From assembly GCF_001296045.1 (NCBI RefSeq), contig NZ_LJHS01000035.1, positions 1 through 64,000 of the forward strand: DNA of 64,000 bases, in the 5' to 3' direction. The notes beneath the pieces are model-generated. The model was given only the letters and a program-made list of their open reading frames with translations, had not been told where the DNA came from and ran no database searches. This DNA is from Rhizobium sp. AAP43 (lineage in GTDB: Bacteria; Pseudomonadota; Alphaproteobacteria; Rhizobiales; Rhizobiaceae). Shown piece after piece: positions 42,494 through 51,335 of the stretch (positions within the stretch are counted from its first letter, which is position 1; every line of letters starts with the position of its first letter). Both the position numbers and the translations under genes were made by a program.

Positions 42494-44845
42494 TTAATCA
42501 GCCAGCGTATAAGCGATCACATAATCGCCCGGCTTGGTGCCGACGGAGCCATGCCCGCCCGCGACCATGACGACATATTGCTTTCCGTTGTCGAGCGCGT
42601 AGGTCATCGGCGTTGCCTGACCGCCGGCGGGCAACCGGGCTTCCCACAACTGGTCGCCAGTCGTTAGATCGTAGGCGCGTAGATAGTCGTCAACCGCGGC
42701 ACCGAGGAACGCCACGCCGCCCTTTGTGATCATGGGGCCGCCGATCCCGGGTACCCCGACCTTGAACGGCAGCGGCAGCTGCGTCATGTCGTAAACCGTG
42801 CCATTGCGATGCTGATAGGCTATCTTGCCGGTACGAAGGTCAGCACCTGCAACAGTCCCCCATGGTGGCGCCTGGCAGGGAATGCCGAGCGGCGACAGGA
42901 ACGGCCCCATGACAACACCATAGGATGCACCCTCGTTGCGATTGAGACCCTGCTCCGAACCCGTTGCACCTTCCACCTTTGGCGGAATGTCCGCACGCGG
43001 AACCAGCTTGGACGTGAAAGCGAGATAGGTCGGCATGCCAAACATCACCTGACGCTCAGGATCCACCGCAACCGAGCCCCAGTTGAAGGTGCCGAAATTA
43101 CCGGGATAGACGAGCGTGCCCTCAAGCGATGGCGGCGTATACTGACCCTCGTAACGCAGTTGCCGGAAGGCAATGCGGCACATCATCTGGTCGACGATGC
43201 TAAGGCCCCACATGTTGCGCTCTTCAAGCGTTGGCGGGCGGAAGGTCAAACCGGAGATCGGCTGGGTCGGGGCGGCAAAATCATCCGCGATGGCGCCGCC
43301 AGGTGCCGGTAGTTCGGTAACAGGAATGATCGGCTCGCCGCTGCGTCGGTCAAGCACATAGATATCCCCCTGCTTCGTCGGCCCGACGAGAGCGGGAACC
43401 ACCTGACCTTCAGCATTGGTGATGTCCAGAAGGACTGGCTGTGCGGGCACATCCATATCCCAGAGATCGTGGTGGACGGTCTGGCGCACCCAGCGATCTC
43501 GACCCGTATTCACGTCGAGGGCCACGATCGACGAGGAATGCCGCTCCACCGCCTCGGTCCGTCCCATGCCAAGTTGGTCGGGCGTGCGATTGCCAAGCGG
43601 GATGTAGACAAGCCCGAGTTCTTCATCGACCGAAAAGACCGACCAGCTGTTCGGCGAGTTGGCCGTATAGGTTTCACCTGGCGCCAGCGGTTCTGTCCGC
43701 TCAGGATTGCCGCTGTCCCAGTTCCACAAAAGCTCGCCAGTGTTGACATCGAAGGCGCGAATGACGCCCGAGGGAGACTGGATTGAGTAGTTGTCGTTGA
43801 CGGCGCCACCGACGATGATCTTGTTGCCGACGACGACCGGTGGCGACGTCGAATAATAATAGCCCGCAGGATTGAAAGGCATGTTTGCTTCGAGCTGCAG
43901 CATGCCATTGTCGGCGAAACTTTCGCACACGGTCCCATTCGTCGCATCAAGTGCGATCAGTCGCGCATCTGACGTCGGCAGGTAGACACGGGTGGCGCAG
44001 GCGGCACCGGGTGTCGCCGTTAGATCAGCATAATAAGTCACGCCCCGGCAGGTCTGGTGCTGACGATCCGGGTTTAGTCCGGCATTGGGATCATATTTCC
44101 AGATTTCCTTGCCAGTTTCCGCATTGATGGCGATCGCCCAATTGTGCGGCGTGCAGAGATAGAGGGTATTGCCAACCTTGAGCGGCGTCACCTGATAGGT
44201 CGTCTCGCCCACATCCTGCGGCAGCTTGACGTCGCCGGTCTGATAGGTCCAGGCGACCTTGAGATCCTTGACGTTCTCCGTATTGATCTGCGTCAGAGGC
44301 GAATAGCGCTGACCGAACTGCGTGCGGCCATACTGATGCCAGTCCCCATCGGGAATGTCATTGCCGAGATTGGGCGCGGCCACGACCTGATCGGTTGGAA
44401 GCTGGCCTCGACGATCATAGGGGTCGCTCAGCAGTGAAATGCCCGCGACCACCACCGACAGCAAAACAGGCAGGCCGAGCGCTAAAAATCCGACGTTCCA
44501 GCGGCCAGTCTGCCGATCGGGGTGCAAACCTCGGCGCAGTGGCGGCAGCATCAACCAGAGACCGAGGACAACGACCAAGCCACCGCGCGGTCCAAGCTGC
44601 CACCAGTCAAAACCAACCTCGTAAACAGCCCAGATGAGGCTGCCAACGATGAAGGTGCCGTAGAGCCAGAGCGCTTCAGCGCGCCGCCTGTACAGAAGGA
44701 ATGCGGTAGCCAGAAACACCATACCGGCAATGAAGTAATAGGCGCTGCCACCAAGCAGAAGCAATTGTGCGCCGCCGCCGCCGAGCACAAGGCCCAGCAA
44801 GCCGAAGACGACCGCAGTAAGGGTCAGGAGCATGTTCAAGTCCAA
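42494..44845 (-). CDS. gcd: Membrane-bound PQQ-dependent dehydrogenase (glucose/quinate/shikimate family)
   Basis: This 783-residue protein has about five N-terminal membrane spans (1-135), then a periplasmic eight-bladed PQQ propeller. Signs: GDWHQYGRTQFGQRYSPLTQIN (family start), HNWAIAINAETGKEIWKYD (W-docking motif), VYLPTSDARLIALD, NSWSVFSVDEELGLVYIPLGN, VHHDLWDMDVPAQPVL (PQQ/calcium region) and GGPMITKGGVAFLGAAVDDYLRAYD. It oxidises aldoses (e.g. glucose to gluconate) or quinate and passes electrons to ubiquinone. It needs PQQ; no pqq genes lie in this window. Length fits glucose dehydrogenase (about 796). The exact substrate is not certain. Confidence 0.93.
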   Translation of the reverse strand: MDLNMLLTLTAVVFGLLGLVLGGGGAQLLLLGGSAYYFIAGMVFLATAFLLYRRRAEALWLYGTFIVGSLIWAVYEVGFDWWQLGPRGGLVVVLGLWLMLPPLRRGLHPDRQTGRWNVGFLALGLPVLLSVVVAGISLLSDPYDRRGQLPTDQVVAAPNLGNDIPDGDWHQYGRTQFGQRYSPLTQINTENVKDLKVAWTYQTGDVKLPQDVGETTYQVTPLKVGNTLYLCTPHNWAIAINAETGKEIWKYDPNAGLNPDRQHQTCRGVTYYADLTATPGAACATRVYLPTSDARLIALDATNGTVCESFADNGMLQLEANMPFNPAGYYYSTSPPVVVGNKIIVGGAVNDNYSIQSPSGVIRAFDVNTGELLWNWDSGNPERTEPLAPGETYTANSPNSWSVFSVDEELGLVYIPLGNRTPDQLGMGRTEAVERHSSSIVALDVNTGRDRWVRQTVHHDLWDMDVPAQPVLLDITNAEGQVVPALVGPTKQGDIYVLDRRSGEPIIPVTELPAPGGAIADDFAAPTQPISGLTFRPPTLEERNMWGLSIVDQMMCRIAFRQLRYEGQYTPPSLEGTLVYPGNFGTFNWGSVAVDPERQVMFGMPTYLAFTSKLVPRADIPPKVEGATGSEQGLNRNEGASYGVVMGPFLSPLGIPCQAPPWGTVAGADLRTGKIAYQHRNGTVYDMTQLPLPFKVGVPGIGGPMITKGGVAFLGAAVDDYLRAYDLTTGDQLWEARLPAGGQATPMTYALDNGKQYVVMVAGGHGSVGTKPGDYVIAYTLAD

Positions 44846-45033
44846 TCATATATCGAAATAAGACCATCCCCCGTTAAGCGATGGCGACCTGTGCCAAACG
44901 TGGCAAATCCGCAATTGTTCCTTTTTCGCCAACCTCAGGACAGGCCACGTTTTGGCAGCAAGAAATCAGGATGCCGGCCTTGATTGGAAGAGCGGCACTT
45001 GCCATCTTGCACCGCACACAGATGGAGCGCGAC

Positions 45034-45654
45034 ATGACCAAGGCCTTGCTGCTGATCGATATTCAGAACGGTTTCTGCCCGGGTGGAAACCTGCCGGTCG
45101 CAGAGGGAGCGGACATCGTGCCGATCGCCAACAGCCTGATGAACAGTGGCCACTATGATCTTGTCGTCGCTTCGCAGGACTGGCATCCGGCCAATCACGG
45201 CAGCTTTGCATCTCAGCATCCAGGCAAGACACCCTTCGATATGGGCGAGCTTTCCGGCCAACCTCAGGTGATGTGGCCGGACCACTGCGTGCAAGGCACA
45301 CCGGACGCCGAATTTCATCCAGAGCTGAACGTAAGCGCCATCGAATACGTCCAGCGCAAGGGAGAGAACCCGGCCGTCGACAGCTACTCCGCCTTCCGCG
45401 ACAACGACCGATCCGCCCTGACCGGCCTTGCAGCGTATCTGCGCGACCGAAACGTCACGGAACTCGACATCATGGGGCTCGCCACAGACTACTGCGTGCA
45501 ATTCTCGGCGCTTGATGCAGTCGACATGCTGCCAGGCGTGAAGATCCGCCTGATTGCGGATGGCTGCCGTGGCATTGATCCGAAGGGTGTTGACGATGCT
45601 CTCTCCACCATGCGCGCTGCGGGCGTCGAGATCATCCAGAGCAGCGACATCTGA
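45034..45654 (+). CDS. pncA: Nicotinamidase
   Basis: This 206-residue enzyme hydrolyses nicotinamide to nicotinate in the NAD salvage cycle. The catalytic triad is visible: Asp in LLLIDIQNGFCPGG, Lys in YVQRKGENPAVD and Cys in LATDYCVQFSALDA. The metal site SQDWHPANHGSF (Asp, His, His) and the WPDHCVQGT segment are typical. ATG 45034 follows GGAG at 7 bases; earlier in-frame starts lack one. It is a single rightward gene with its own terminator. Isochorismatases share the fold, but the metal motif and the DYCV context fix the call. Confidence 0.95.
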   Translation: MTKALLLIDIQNGFCPGGNLPVAEGADIVPIANSLMNSGHYDLVVASQDWHPANHGSFASQHPGKTPFDMGELSGQPQVMWPDHCVQGTPDAEFHPELNVSAIEYVQRKGENPAVDSYSAFRDNDRSALTGLAAYLRDRNVTELDIMGLATDYCVQFSALDAVDMLPGVKIRLIADGCRGIDPKGVDDALSTMRAAGVEIIQSSDI

Positions 45655-45660
45655 GATTGT

Positions 45661-45699
45661 AGGCGGAAGCGCAAAGCATCTGTGCGATTGCCTTTTTTT
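45661..45699 (+). terminator. Terminator of pncA
   Basis: The imperfect hairpin AGGC...CGCA / TGCG...GCCT (45661-45693) leads directly into seven T residues. It begins 7 bases after the pncA stop. Confidence 0.6.
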
Positions 45700-45749
45700 G
45701 CGCCACGCGTTAGAGCCCAGCCGAAGACTTAAGAGGGAGGACGCCGCAT

Positions 45750-46622
45750 ATGGACGTCATCACCACGATCGCCGAATTGCGGGAAAGGCTGAAGCCGCAC
45801 CGCCGCGCCGGCCAGACGATCGGCTTCGTACCGACCATGGGCTACCTGCACCAGGGCCATCTGACTCTGGTCGGAAATTCGAAGTCTGAAAACGACGTGA
45901 CGGTCGTCTCGATCTTCGTCAATCCGTTGCAATTCGGCCAGAACGAGGATCTGGAGAAATATCCGCGCGACCTGGAACGCGACAGGGCCTTGCTCGAAGA
46001 GGGTGGCGTTGACATTCTCTTCGCACCGACGGTCGCCGACATGTATCCGCAACCGATGCAGACGGTCGTTGACCTGCCGAAACTCGGCTCGGAGCTCGAA
46101 GGCGAAGCCCGCCCCGGCCACTTTGCCGGCGTCGCCACCGTGGTGACGAAACTGTTCAACATCGTCCAGCCCGATGCCGCCTATTTCGGCGAAAAGGACT
46201 ATCAGCAGGTCACGATCATCCAGAAAATGGTGGAGGATCTCGCCCAGCCGGTCAGGATCGTTCCGGTGGCAACCGTGCGCGAACCCGACGGCCTCGCCTG
46301 CTCGTCCCGCAATGTCTATTTGTCGGCGAAGGAACGGGCTGCGGCCGTGATCGTGCCAAAGGCCCTTGCCGAAGCCGAGCGACTGCTCTTGAACGGCATC
46401 CGCGATGCGAAAGCGCTGGAAGCAAAACTTACCGACTACTTGCGCCGCGAACCCCTGGCCAATCCCGAAGTGGTCGCGATCCGCAATCCCCGCACGCTGG
46501 AGCGTATGGAGACGATCGACGGCCCTGCGCTGGTGCTTCTCTATGTGCGCTTCGGCGCGACTAGACTTCTCGACAACCGCATTATCGGCCAAGCGGCCGC
46601 CACCGGCATGGAGGCCGCGTAA
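45750..46622 (+). CDS. panC: Pantoate-beta-alanine ligase
   Basis: PanC joins pantoate and beta-alanine with ATP to form pantothenate. The 290-residue protein has [19 protein letters not shown] (HIGH-like nucleotidyl motif), [55 protein letters not shown] and [12 protein letters not shown] (KMSKS-like region). AGGGAGG lies 9 bases before the ATG. panB follows after 2 bases, so both steps share one message. AzlCD genes for branched-chain amino-acid export lie downstream; PanB draws on the valine precursor ketoisovalerate, so the context is consistent. Confidence 0.97.
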   Translation: MDVITTIAELRERLKPHRRAGQTIGFVPTMGYLHQGHLTLVGNSKSENDVTVVSIFVNPLQFGQNEDLEKYPRDLERDRALLEEGGVDILFAPTVADMYPQPMQTVVDLPKLGSELEGEARPGHFAGVATVVTKLFNIVQPDAAYFGEKDYQQVTIIQKMVEDLAQPVRIVPVATVREPDGLACSSRNVYLSAKERAAAVIVPKALAEAERLLLNGIRDAKALEAKLTDYLRREPLANPEVVAIRNPRTLERMETIDGPALVLLYVRFGATRLLDNRIIGQAAATGMEAA

Positions 46623-46624
46623 CC

Positions 46625-47452
46625 ATGAGCACCCCCCCACGTCAGAAGCGTTTCACCCCGGCGGACATCTCGGCCCTCAAGGGCATCCGGCCGATCGTAT
46701 CGCTCACGGCCTATACGACGCCGGTCGCGCGGATTCTCGACAGGCACTGCGACCTTCTCCTGGTCGGCGACAGCCTCGGCATGGTGCTCTACGGCATGGA
46801 CACAACGGTCGGCGTCAGCATGGACATGATGATCGCCCATGGTCAGGCGACCATGCGCGGTGCCTCCCGTGCCTGCGTCATCGTCGACCTGCCCTTTGGC
46901 TCCTATCAGGAGAGCAAGGAGCAGGCGTTCCGCAACTCCGTTCGCCTGATGAAGGAAACGGGCTGTGACGGCGTCAAGCTTGAGGGCGGCGAGGAAATGG
47001 CAGAAACTGTGGCCTTCCTGGTCAGCCGCGGTGTTCCTGTCTTCGGTCACATCGGACTGATGCCGCAGCAGGTCAACACATCCGGTGGCTATCGCTCCAA
47101 GGGTCACAGCGAAGCGGAGCAGGACAAGATCCGGCGCGACGCCCGCGCCATCGATGAAGCAGGCGCCTTTGCCATGGTCATCGAAGGCACGGTGGAGCCG
47201 CTGGCCCGCGAAATCACCGCCAATGTTGCAGCAGCCACGATCGGTATCGGGGCGTCACCTGCCTGTGATGGTCAGGTCCTCGTCTCCGACGACATGCTCG
47301 GCCTGTTCAACGAGTTCAAGCCGCGTTTCGTGAAGCACTTCTCAGCGCTGGCCAATGTCATCGACAAGGCCGTCGCTGACTATGCTGAGGAGGTGAAGGC
47401 ACGCAGCTTTCCGGGGCCGGAACACACATTCCAGATCCGGACGAAGAAATAA
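46625..47452 (+). CDS. panB: 3-methyl-2-oxobutanoate hydroxymethyltransferase
   Basis: PanB adds a hydroxymethyl group from methylene-tetrahydrofolate to 2-oxoisovalerate, the first committed step to pantothenate. The 275-residue TIM barrel shows [38 protein letters not shown] (metal Asp), [24 protein letters not shown] (metal and catalytic Glu), [14 protein letters not shown] and [21 protein letters not shown]. The length is normal for the family. It is second in the panC-panB pair. The 3' end converges on the DUF2164 gene 15 bases away. Confidence 0.97.
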   Translation: MSTPPRQKRFTPADISALKGIRPIVSLTAYTTPVARILDRHCDLLLVGDSLGMVLYGMDTTVGVSMDMMIAHGQATMRGASRACVIVDLPFGSYQESKEQAFRNSVRLMKETGCDGVKLEGGEEMAETVAFLVSRGVPVFGHIGLMPQQVNTSGGYRSKGHSEAEQDKIRRDARAIDEAGAFAMVIEGTVEPLAREITANVAAATIGIGASPACDGQVLVSDDMLGLFNEFKPRFVKHFSALANVIDKAVADYAEEVKARSFPGPEHTFQIRTKK

Positions 47453-47467
47453 GCGCTACCGGAGCGG

Positions 47468-47728
47468 TCAGCGATCCGTTGGCTGCTCCATCTCGAACAG
47501 CGCGTCGTTGATCTCATCAACTTGCCGCGCAAGAAGCGCCTGAGCATCTCTCAGACCCTCATTGTAAAAGTGCGGACCGATAAGCGCCGCCACCGCTTCG
47601 ACAAGACCCTCGGCCTCAAAGCGGCCGATGTCGAGGGCCAATTCATCGCTCAAATGTGCCTTGATCTTCAGGGCGACCTTTTCCAGCGCCTGCCTGTCCA
47701 GCGTCTTGTCGATACCGTCTCGGGCCAA
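47468..47728 (-). CDS. DUF2164 family small protein
   Basis: The 86-residue cytosolic protein has two helical blocks: KIKAHLSDELALDIGRFEAEGLVEAVAALIGPHFYNEGL and RDAQALLARQVDEINDALFEM. The pattern D-E-x-x-x-DIGxFEAEGL...IGPHFYNxGLxDA is the DUF2164 signature. Function is unknown; the short acidic helices could form a small dimer. It is a single leftward gene between the convergent panB and the divergent azlC. Confidence 0.85.
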   Translation of the reverse strand: MARDGIDKTLDRQALEKVALKIKAHLSDELALDIGRFEAEGLVEAVAALIGPHFYNEGLRDAQALLARQVDEINDALFEMEQPTDR

Positions 47729-47866
47729 TGCCGGATCTCCTTTCTGCCGCTATGAACGCGGTCGAGCCATGTCTGGGCATCAATCCTTCTGGCCGTTCCA
47801 TCAAACCTATTGGTTTGCGGAGCACGGGCGAACAGGTTAGCTGAAGATGCGACACGAGAGAACAGC

Positions 47867-48571
47867 ATGTCCCGTTCAGACTTTTTCGAGGGCGCCATCC
47901 GCGCCCTGCCCGTCATCATTTCCGCCGGCCCCTTCGCCATCCTCTTTGGCGCTGTTGCGGTCGCCAATGGCCAGACTGTCGCTGAGGCGACGCTGATGAG
48001 TGCGACCGTCTTTGCCGGTGCCAGCCAATTGGTCGGCATCGAGCTTTTCGGCCAAGCCGTGCCTATGTGGGTGATCGTGCTGTCGATCCTTGCGGTGAAC
48101 TTTCGCCACATCCTTTACTCTGCAGCGATCACGCCCTTCATGGACCATTTCACCGGGCCACAAAAGGCGCTGAGCTTTTTTCTCCTGACCGATCCGCAAT
48201 TTGCCGAAACGCTCTCGCGTGGCGAAGCCGGCAGGCCAGTGACCTTCTCCTGGTATTTCGGTTTCGGCGCGATGATCTACATGCCCTGGGTGATCCTGAC
48301 CTCCGTAGGCGGGCTGGTCGGATCGATCATGGGAGACCCGGCATCGTGGGGGATCGACATCCTCCTTCCGCTCTATTTCATGGGACTGGTGCTCAGTTTT
48401 CGCCGGCGTGACAATTTCCTCACCATCGTCGTGGTCAGTGCCGCCGTTTCCATTCTCGCGCAGCATCTGGTCGGCTCACCCTGGCACATCAGCATCGGAG
48501 CACTTGCCGGCATAGCACTCGCAGCGCTTTTGCCGCCACCACGCCGCGAGCAGAAGGAGGCTGCGCAATGA
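47867..48571 (+). CDS. azlC: AzlC family permease (branched-chain amino-acid exporter subunit)
   Basis: This 234-residue integral membrane protein has GAIRALPVIISAGPFAILFGAVAV, MSATVFAGASQLVGIELFG and AVNFRHILYSAAITPFMDHF, the AzlC signature block. Further spans follow to the C-terminus. AzlC and AzlD form a two-subunit exporter for branched-chain and related amino acids. ATG 47867 starts the signature; a 19-residue extension to 47810 is out of character. The stop overlaps the azlD start as ATGA. The pair is near panBC and may relate to valine-family balance, though its substrate is unproven. Confidence 0.93.
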   Translation: MSRSDFFEGAIRALPVIISAGPFAILFGAVAVANGQTVAEATLMSATVFAGASQLVGIELFGQAVPMWVIVLSILAVNFRHILYSAAITPFMDHFTGPQKALSFFLLTDPQFAETLSRGEAGRPVTFSWYFGFGAMIYMPWVILTSVGGLVGSIMGDPASWGIDILLPLYFMGLVLSFRRRDNFLTIVVVSAAVSILAQHLVGSPWHISIGALAGIALAALLPPPRREQKEAAQ

Positions 48572-48879
48572 GCACCCTTCTCACCCCTTACATGACAATG
48601 CTGATTGCAGTGGCAGCAGCCGCAACCTTCCTCACCAGGATCGGCGGTTATTTTCTCGTCAAGCGGTTGGAAGTCATGCCGCCACGGCTGGAAGCCGCGC
48701 TGAACGCCGTGCCGGCAGCCGTTCTGACCACGCTCGTCGCGCCGGCCTTCTTTTCTGGCGGCCTTGATGTAAAGGCCGCGATGCTCGCGGCCCTCCTGGT
48801 CGGTTTTCGTTTTTCCGCAATCCCGATCCTGATCACCGGCTGGGCCGTGGTAATGCTGGCCCGCCAGTTTCTCGTCTAG
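48568..48879 (+). CDS. azlD: AzlD domain protein (branched-chain amino-acid exporter subunit)
   Basis: This 103-residue protein has three to four spans. It shows AAAATFLTRIGGYFLVKRLEV, then ALNAVPAAVLTTLVAPAFF and KAAMLAALLVGFRFSAIPILITGWAVVML, the pattern of AzlD/YgaH small subunits. It is translationally coupled to azlC (4-base overlap). AzlD needs AzlC for export. It converges on the aminopeptidase P gene 29 bases downstream. Confidence 0.92.
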   Translation: MSTLLTPYMTMLIAVAAAATFLTRIGGYFLVKRLEVMPPRLEAALNAVPAAVLTTLVAPAFFSGGLDVKAAMLAALLVGFRFSAIPILITGWAVVMLARQFLV

Positions 48880-48908
48880 TCGCGCACGGGGTTGCGCCAA
48901 GCCTCCGG

Positions 48909-50744
48909 TCAGCGCCCGAAAGGCTCTGTCGCCTGCTCGAGCCAGGCTTTAACCGAGGCATCCTCGATCAACGGCAGCAGCGCCGCGCGTGTCTGGGCGT
49001 GATAGTCGTCGAGCCAGCGCAGTTCGTCCCGCGTCAACAGATCTTCAACAATCAGCTGACGATCGATTGGCACGAAGGTTAGTGTCTCGAAGCCGAGCAT
49101 CGGCTGATCCCCGCCGTCGATCGCCTCAGCCTCCCGCACATAGATCAGGTTTTCAATCCGGATGCCGAAGCTACCGGGGCGATAATAACCCGGCTCGTTA
49201 GACAGGATCATACCGGGCAGTAGTTCCTGCGTCGACAGACGCGCAATCCGCTGTGGCCCTTCGTGAACGGAGAGATAGGAACCGACGCCGTGGCCCGTGC
49301 CATGGGCAAAGTCGGCTCCAGCCTTCCACAGCGCTATACGAGCGAGCGGATCGAGATCGCAGCCACGCGTTCCCTTTGGAAAACGGGCCGTGCTGATCGC
49401 AATCATGCCCTTCAGCGCCAGCGTGAAGAAACGCCGCTGCTCGTCTGAGACCGAGCCAACTGCGACCGTCCGGGTAATGTCGGTCGTGCCGTTCACATAT
49501 TGCGCACCGGAATCGATCAGGAACATCTCGCCATCGTTGATGCTCCGATCGCTATCCGTCGTCACACGGTAGTGCATGATCGCGGCATGTTCGCCGGCAC
49601 CGGCAATGGTTTCAAAGGACAGATCCTTGAGCGGGTTTTGCATCCGCTCGCCGACCCGCAATCGGCTCCCTTCGAGTGCCTTTGCAGCCGCAATTTCGGT
49701 CAGGCTGCCAGGCGGCTGCGCACCGAACCAGTGCAAGAACTCGACGACGGCCACCCCGTCCTGAAGATGTGCGGCAGCGGACCCGTTGAGCTCCGTCTTG
49801 TTCTTCACCGCCCGGCCAAGCTTTGCCGGATCATCGCCTTCGATGACCTCTCCACCAAAGGTGCGGATCATGAAGATGAGGGCAAACGAGGTCAGGTCGG
49901 GATCCACAAGGATTCGGCGCCCGCCCGCTGCAAGCTCTTCAAGACGTTTGGCAAGGAGGCTTGGATCGACCAGTTCGCAGAGGTCGCCGAGATAGAAGCC
50001 GACATCCGAATTGATCTTGCGGCCGTCGACAAAGAGTTGGGCCTTGCCGTTGGCGGTGATGATCGCACGCGAAAGCGGATGCGGCGTGTGCGGAACGTCG
50101 GCACCGCGAATATTGAAGATCCACGCCACAGACGAGGGATCGGTCACCAGCACCGCATCGAGCTTCTTGTCCGAAAGTTCGCGTGCGATGCGCGATAGCT
50201 TTTCTCCGGCCGGCATGCCGGCGAGCGATTCTCTCTGTATGGACACAGGTCCAAGCGGCTCGGCCGGGCGATCTGTCCACAAACGATCGACAGGATTAAA
50301 CGGCAGAAGCACGAGCGTGCCCCCCTTGTCCGCCAGCGCCCTTTCTATACGGCGCACTTCGGCGCCTGTATGCATCCAGGGATCGAGACCGAGGCGAAAG
50401 CCAGCATTGGCATGGGTCAGGATCCACTTATGCGGTGGCTCGCCGACAAGATCCCCGCGCGTGAAGACGGTGGTATCGACCTGCTGGTCAAGTTGGGTCA
50501 CATAACGACCGTCAACAAAGACGATTGCCGAACTCTCGGTGACCAACAACTGGCCCGCAGAACCGGTAAAGCCCGTTGCCCACAAAAGCCGCTCGGCAGA
50601 GGCTGGAACATACTCACCAAGGAATTCGTCAGAGCGCGGCACGAGGATGGCGTCGACCGCCAGTTCGGTAAAAAGCCCTCTCAGCGCAGCGATCCGCGCC
50701 TTGCCGTGCTCGGGTGTGGATTTGACGTCGAATGACTGAAACAT
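48909..50744 (-). CDS. Aminopeptidase P family Xaa-Pro metallopeptidase
   Basis: This is a 611-residue three-domain enzyme of the long (eukaryote-like) type. Two creatinase N-terminal domains come first (about 1-165 and 170-315: DAILVPRSDEFLGEYVP, FTGSAGQLLVTES, DAVLVTDPSSVAWIFNIRG). The C-terminal pita-bread peptidase domain has the dinuclear metal ligands: Asp in FLIDSGAQYVNGTTDITRT (both Asp), His in HGTGHGVGSYLSVHEGP, Glu in LSNEPGYYRPG and Glu in GIRIENLIYV. It removes N-terminal residues before proline. Met at 50744 is preferred over 50759. It is a single leftward gene. Confidence 0.95.
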   Translation of the reverse strand: MFQSFDVKSTPEHGKARIAALRGLFTELAVDAILVPRSDEFLGEYVPASAERLLWATGFTGSAGQLLVTESSAIVFVDGRYVTQLDQQVDTTVFTRGDLVGEPPHKWILTHANAGFRLGLDPWMHTGAEVRRIERALADKGGTLVLLPFNPVDRLWTDRPAEPLGPVSIQRESLAGMPAGEKLSRIARELSDKKLDAVLVTDPSSVAWIFNIRGADVPHTPHPLSRAIITANGKAQLFVDGRKINSDVGFYLGDLCELVDPSLLAKRLEELAAGGRRILVDPDLTSFALIFMIRTFGGEVIEGDDPAKLGRAVKNKTELNGSAAAHLQDGVAVVEFLHWFGAQPPGSLTEIAAAKALEGSRLRVGERMQNPLKDLSFETIAGAGEHAAIMHYRVTTDSDRSINDGEMFLIDSGAQYVNGTTDITRTVAVGSVSDEQRRFFTLALKGMIAISTARFPKGTRGCDLDPLARIALWKAGADFAHGTGHGVGSYLSVHEGPQRIARLSTQELLPGMILSNEPGYYRPGSFGIRIENLIYVREAEAIDGGDQPMLGFETLTFVPIDRQLIVEDLLTRDELRWLDDYHAQTRAALLPLIEDASVKAWLEQATEPFGR

Positions 50745-50820
50745 GACATGCCTGCACAATGAATGGGAATCCTGCGTCGCTTATAGCAACTCGCTACCTG
50801 CCTGCCCATCCACCTCATGG

Positions 50821-50885
50821 GATGGACCTGCCGTCCATCGGGCTGCCCCGCGCCCTTGTCCAAATTTTCAACATCGCTCATGTTG
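50821..50885. promoter_or_regulatory. Two inverted repeats upstream of the DUF1127 gene
   Basis: GATGGAC-ctgcc-GTCCATC (50821-50839, 7-bp arms) and CAACAT-cgctc-ATGTTG (50869-50885, 6-bp arms) both have 5-base spacers. They lie 120-185 bases before the DUF1127 start in a 260-base intergenic region. They may be operators or hairpins in a long 5' leader. No clear promoter is visible. Confidence 0.35.
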
Positions 50886-51004
50886 CTATGCAGCATACGC
50901 AGGCCTCCCGTGAGGGAAGCCCTCTGCCTGAACGCCCGCATTTCCCCTATATCAGGGTCATCACCGGCGCTGTTGATGCGCTGCAACCGAAAAGGATCAG
51001 AGAG

Positions 51005-51178
51005 ATGGCACAGTCTTTCCTGCGCACTGCCTTCAACAATCTTGTCGAAGCACGTCAACGCCGCGCCGACCTCTATGCCACCGGCGCCCTGCTCTCGCTC
51101 GACGACGCCTCGTTGAAGGCCATCGGCGTCACCCGCGAAGAACTCCGCCGTCGTCCGGCCCAGCGCGCTATTTTCTGA
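51005..51178 (+). CDS. DUF1127 domain small protein
   Basis: The 57-residue protein reads MAQSFLRTAFNNLVEARQRRA, then LLSLDDASLKAIGVTREELRR, with the typical Arg-rich DUF1127 helix pair and LDDxxLKxIGVTRxEL. Several DUF1127 proteins in alphaproteobacteria bind RNA or affect phosphate and carbon control. The ATG at 51005 follows AGAG. It is preceded by 260 bases with two inverted repeats, and a strong terminator lies 92 bases downstream. Its arginine count suits a nucleic-acid-binding role (inference). Confidence 0.85.
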   Translation: MAQSFLRTAFNNLVEARQRRADLYATGALLSLDDASLKAIGVTREELRRRPAQRAIF

Positions 51179-51269
51179 GACTTACCGCGCTCCCGGCGCG
51201 CTTACGAGTAGTATCCGCTTGAGCCGCTGTCGTTGGGCTCGCGGAATGGCACTCGACATGTGGTGCCCA

Positions 51270-51298
51270 AGGCGGCTCAGCGATGAGCCGCCTATTCT
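51270..51298 (+). terminator. Strong terminator downstream of the DUF1127 gene
   Basis: The perfect 9-bp stem AGGCGGCTC/GAGCCGCCT (51270-51278 with 51285-51293) is followed by ATTCTTTTG. It lies 92 bases past the DUF1127 stop, leaving room for a short untranslated RNA between them. Confidence 0.85.
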
Positions 51299-51335
51299 TT
51301 TGCATGACGCAAGCTTTGCAAACTGACGTTAGGGA

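Noticed and set aside
44985-45010. GGCAC...TTGC pattern before pncA resembling a sigma-54 promoter
   Set aside because: The GG-GC spacing is 13 instead of the required 10, so it cannot be a functional sigma-54 site.
45667-45680. 14-base sequence AAGCGCAAAGCATC, repeated at 56880-56893
   Set aside because: The first copy is part of the pncA terminator hairpin, and two 14-base matches in 64 kb are too little for a repeat family.
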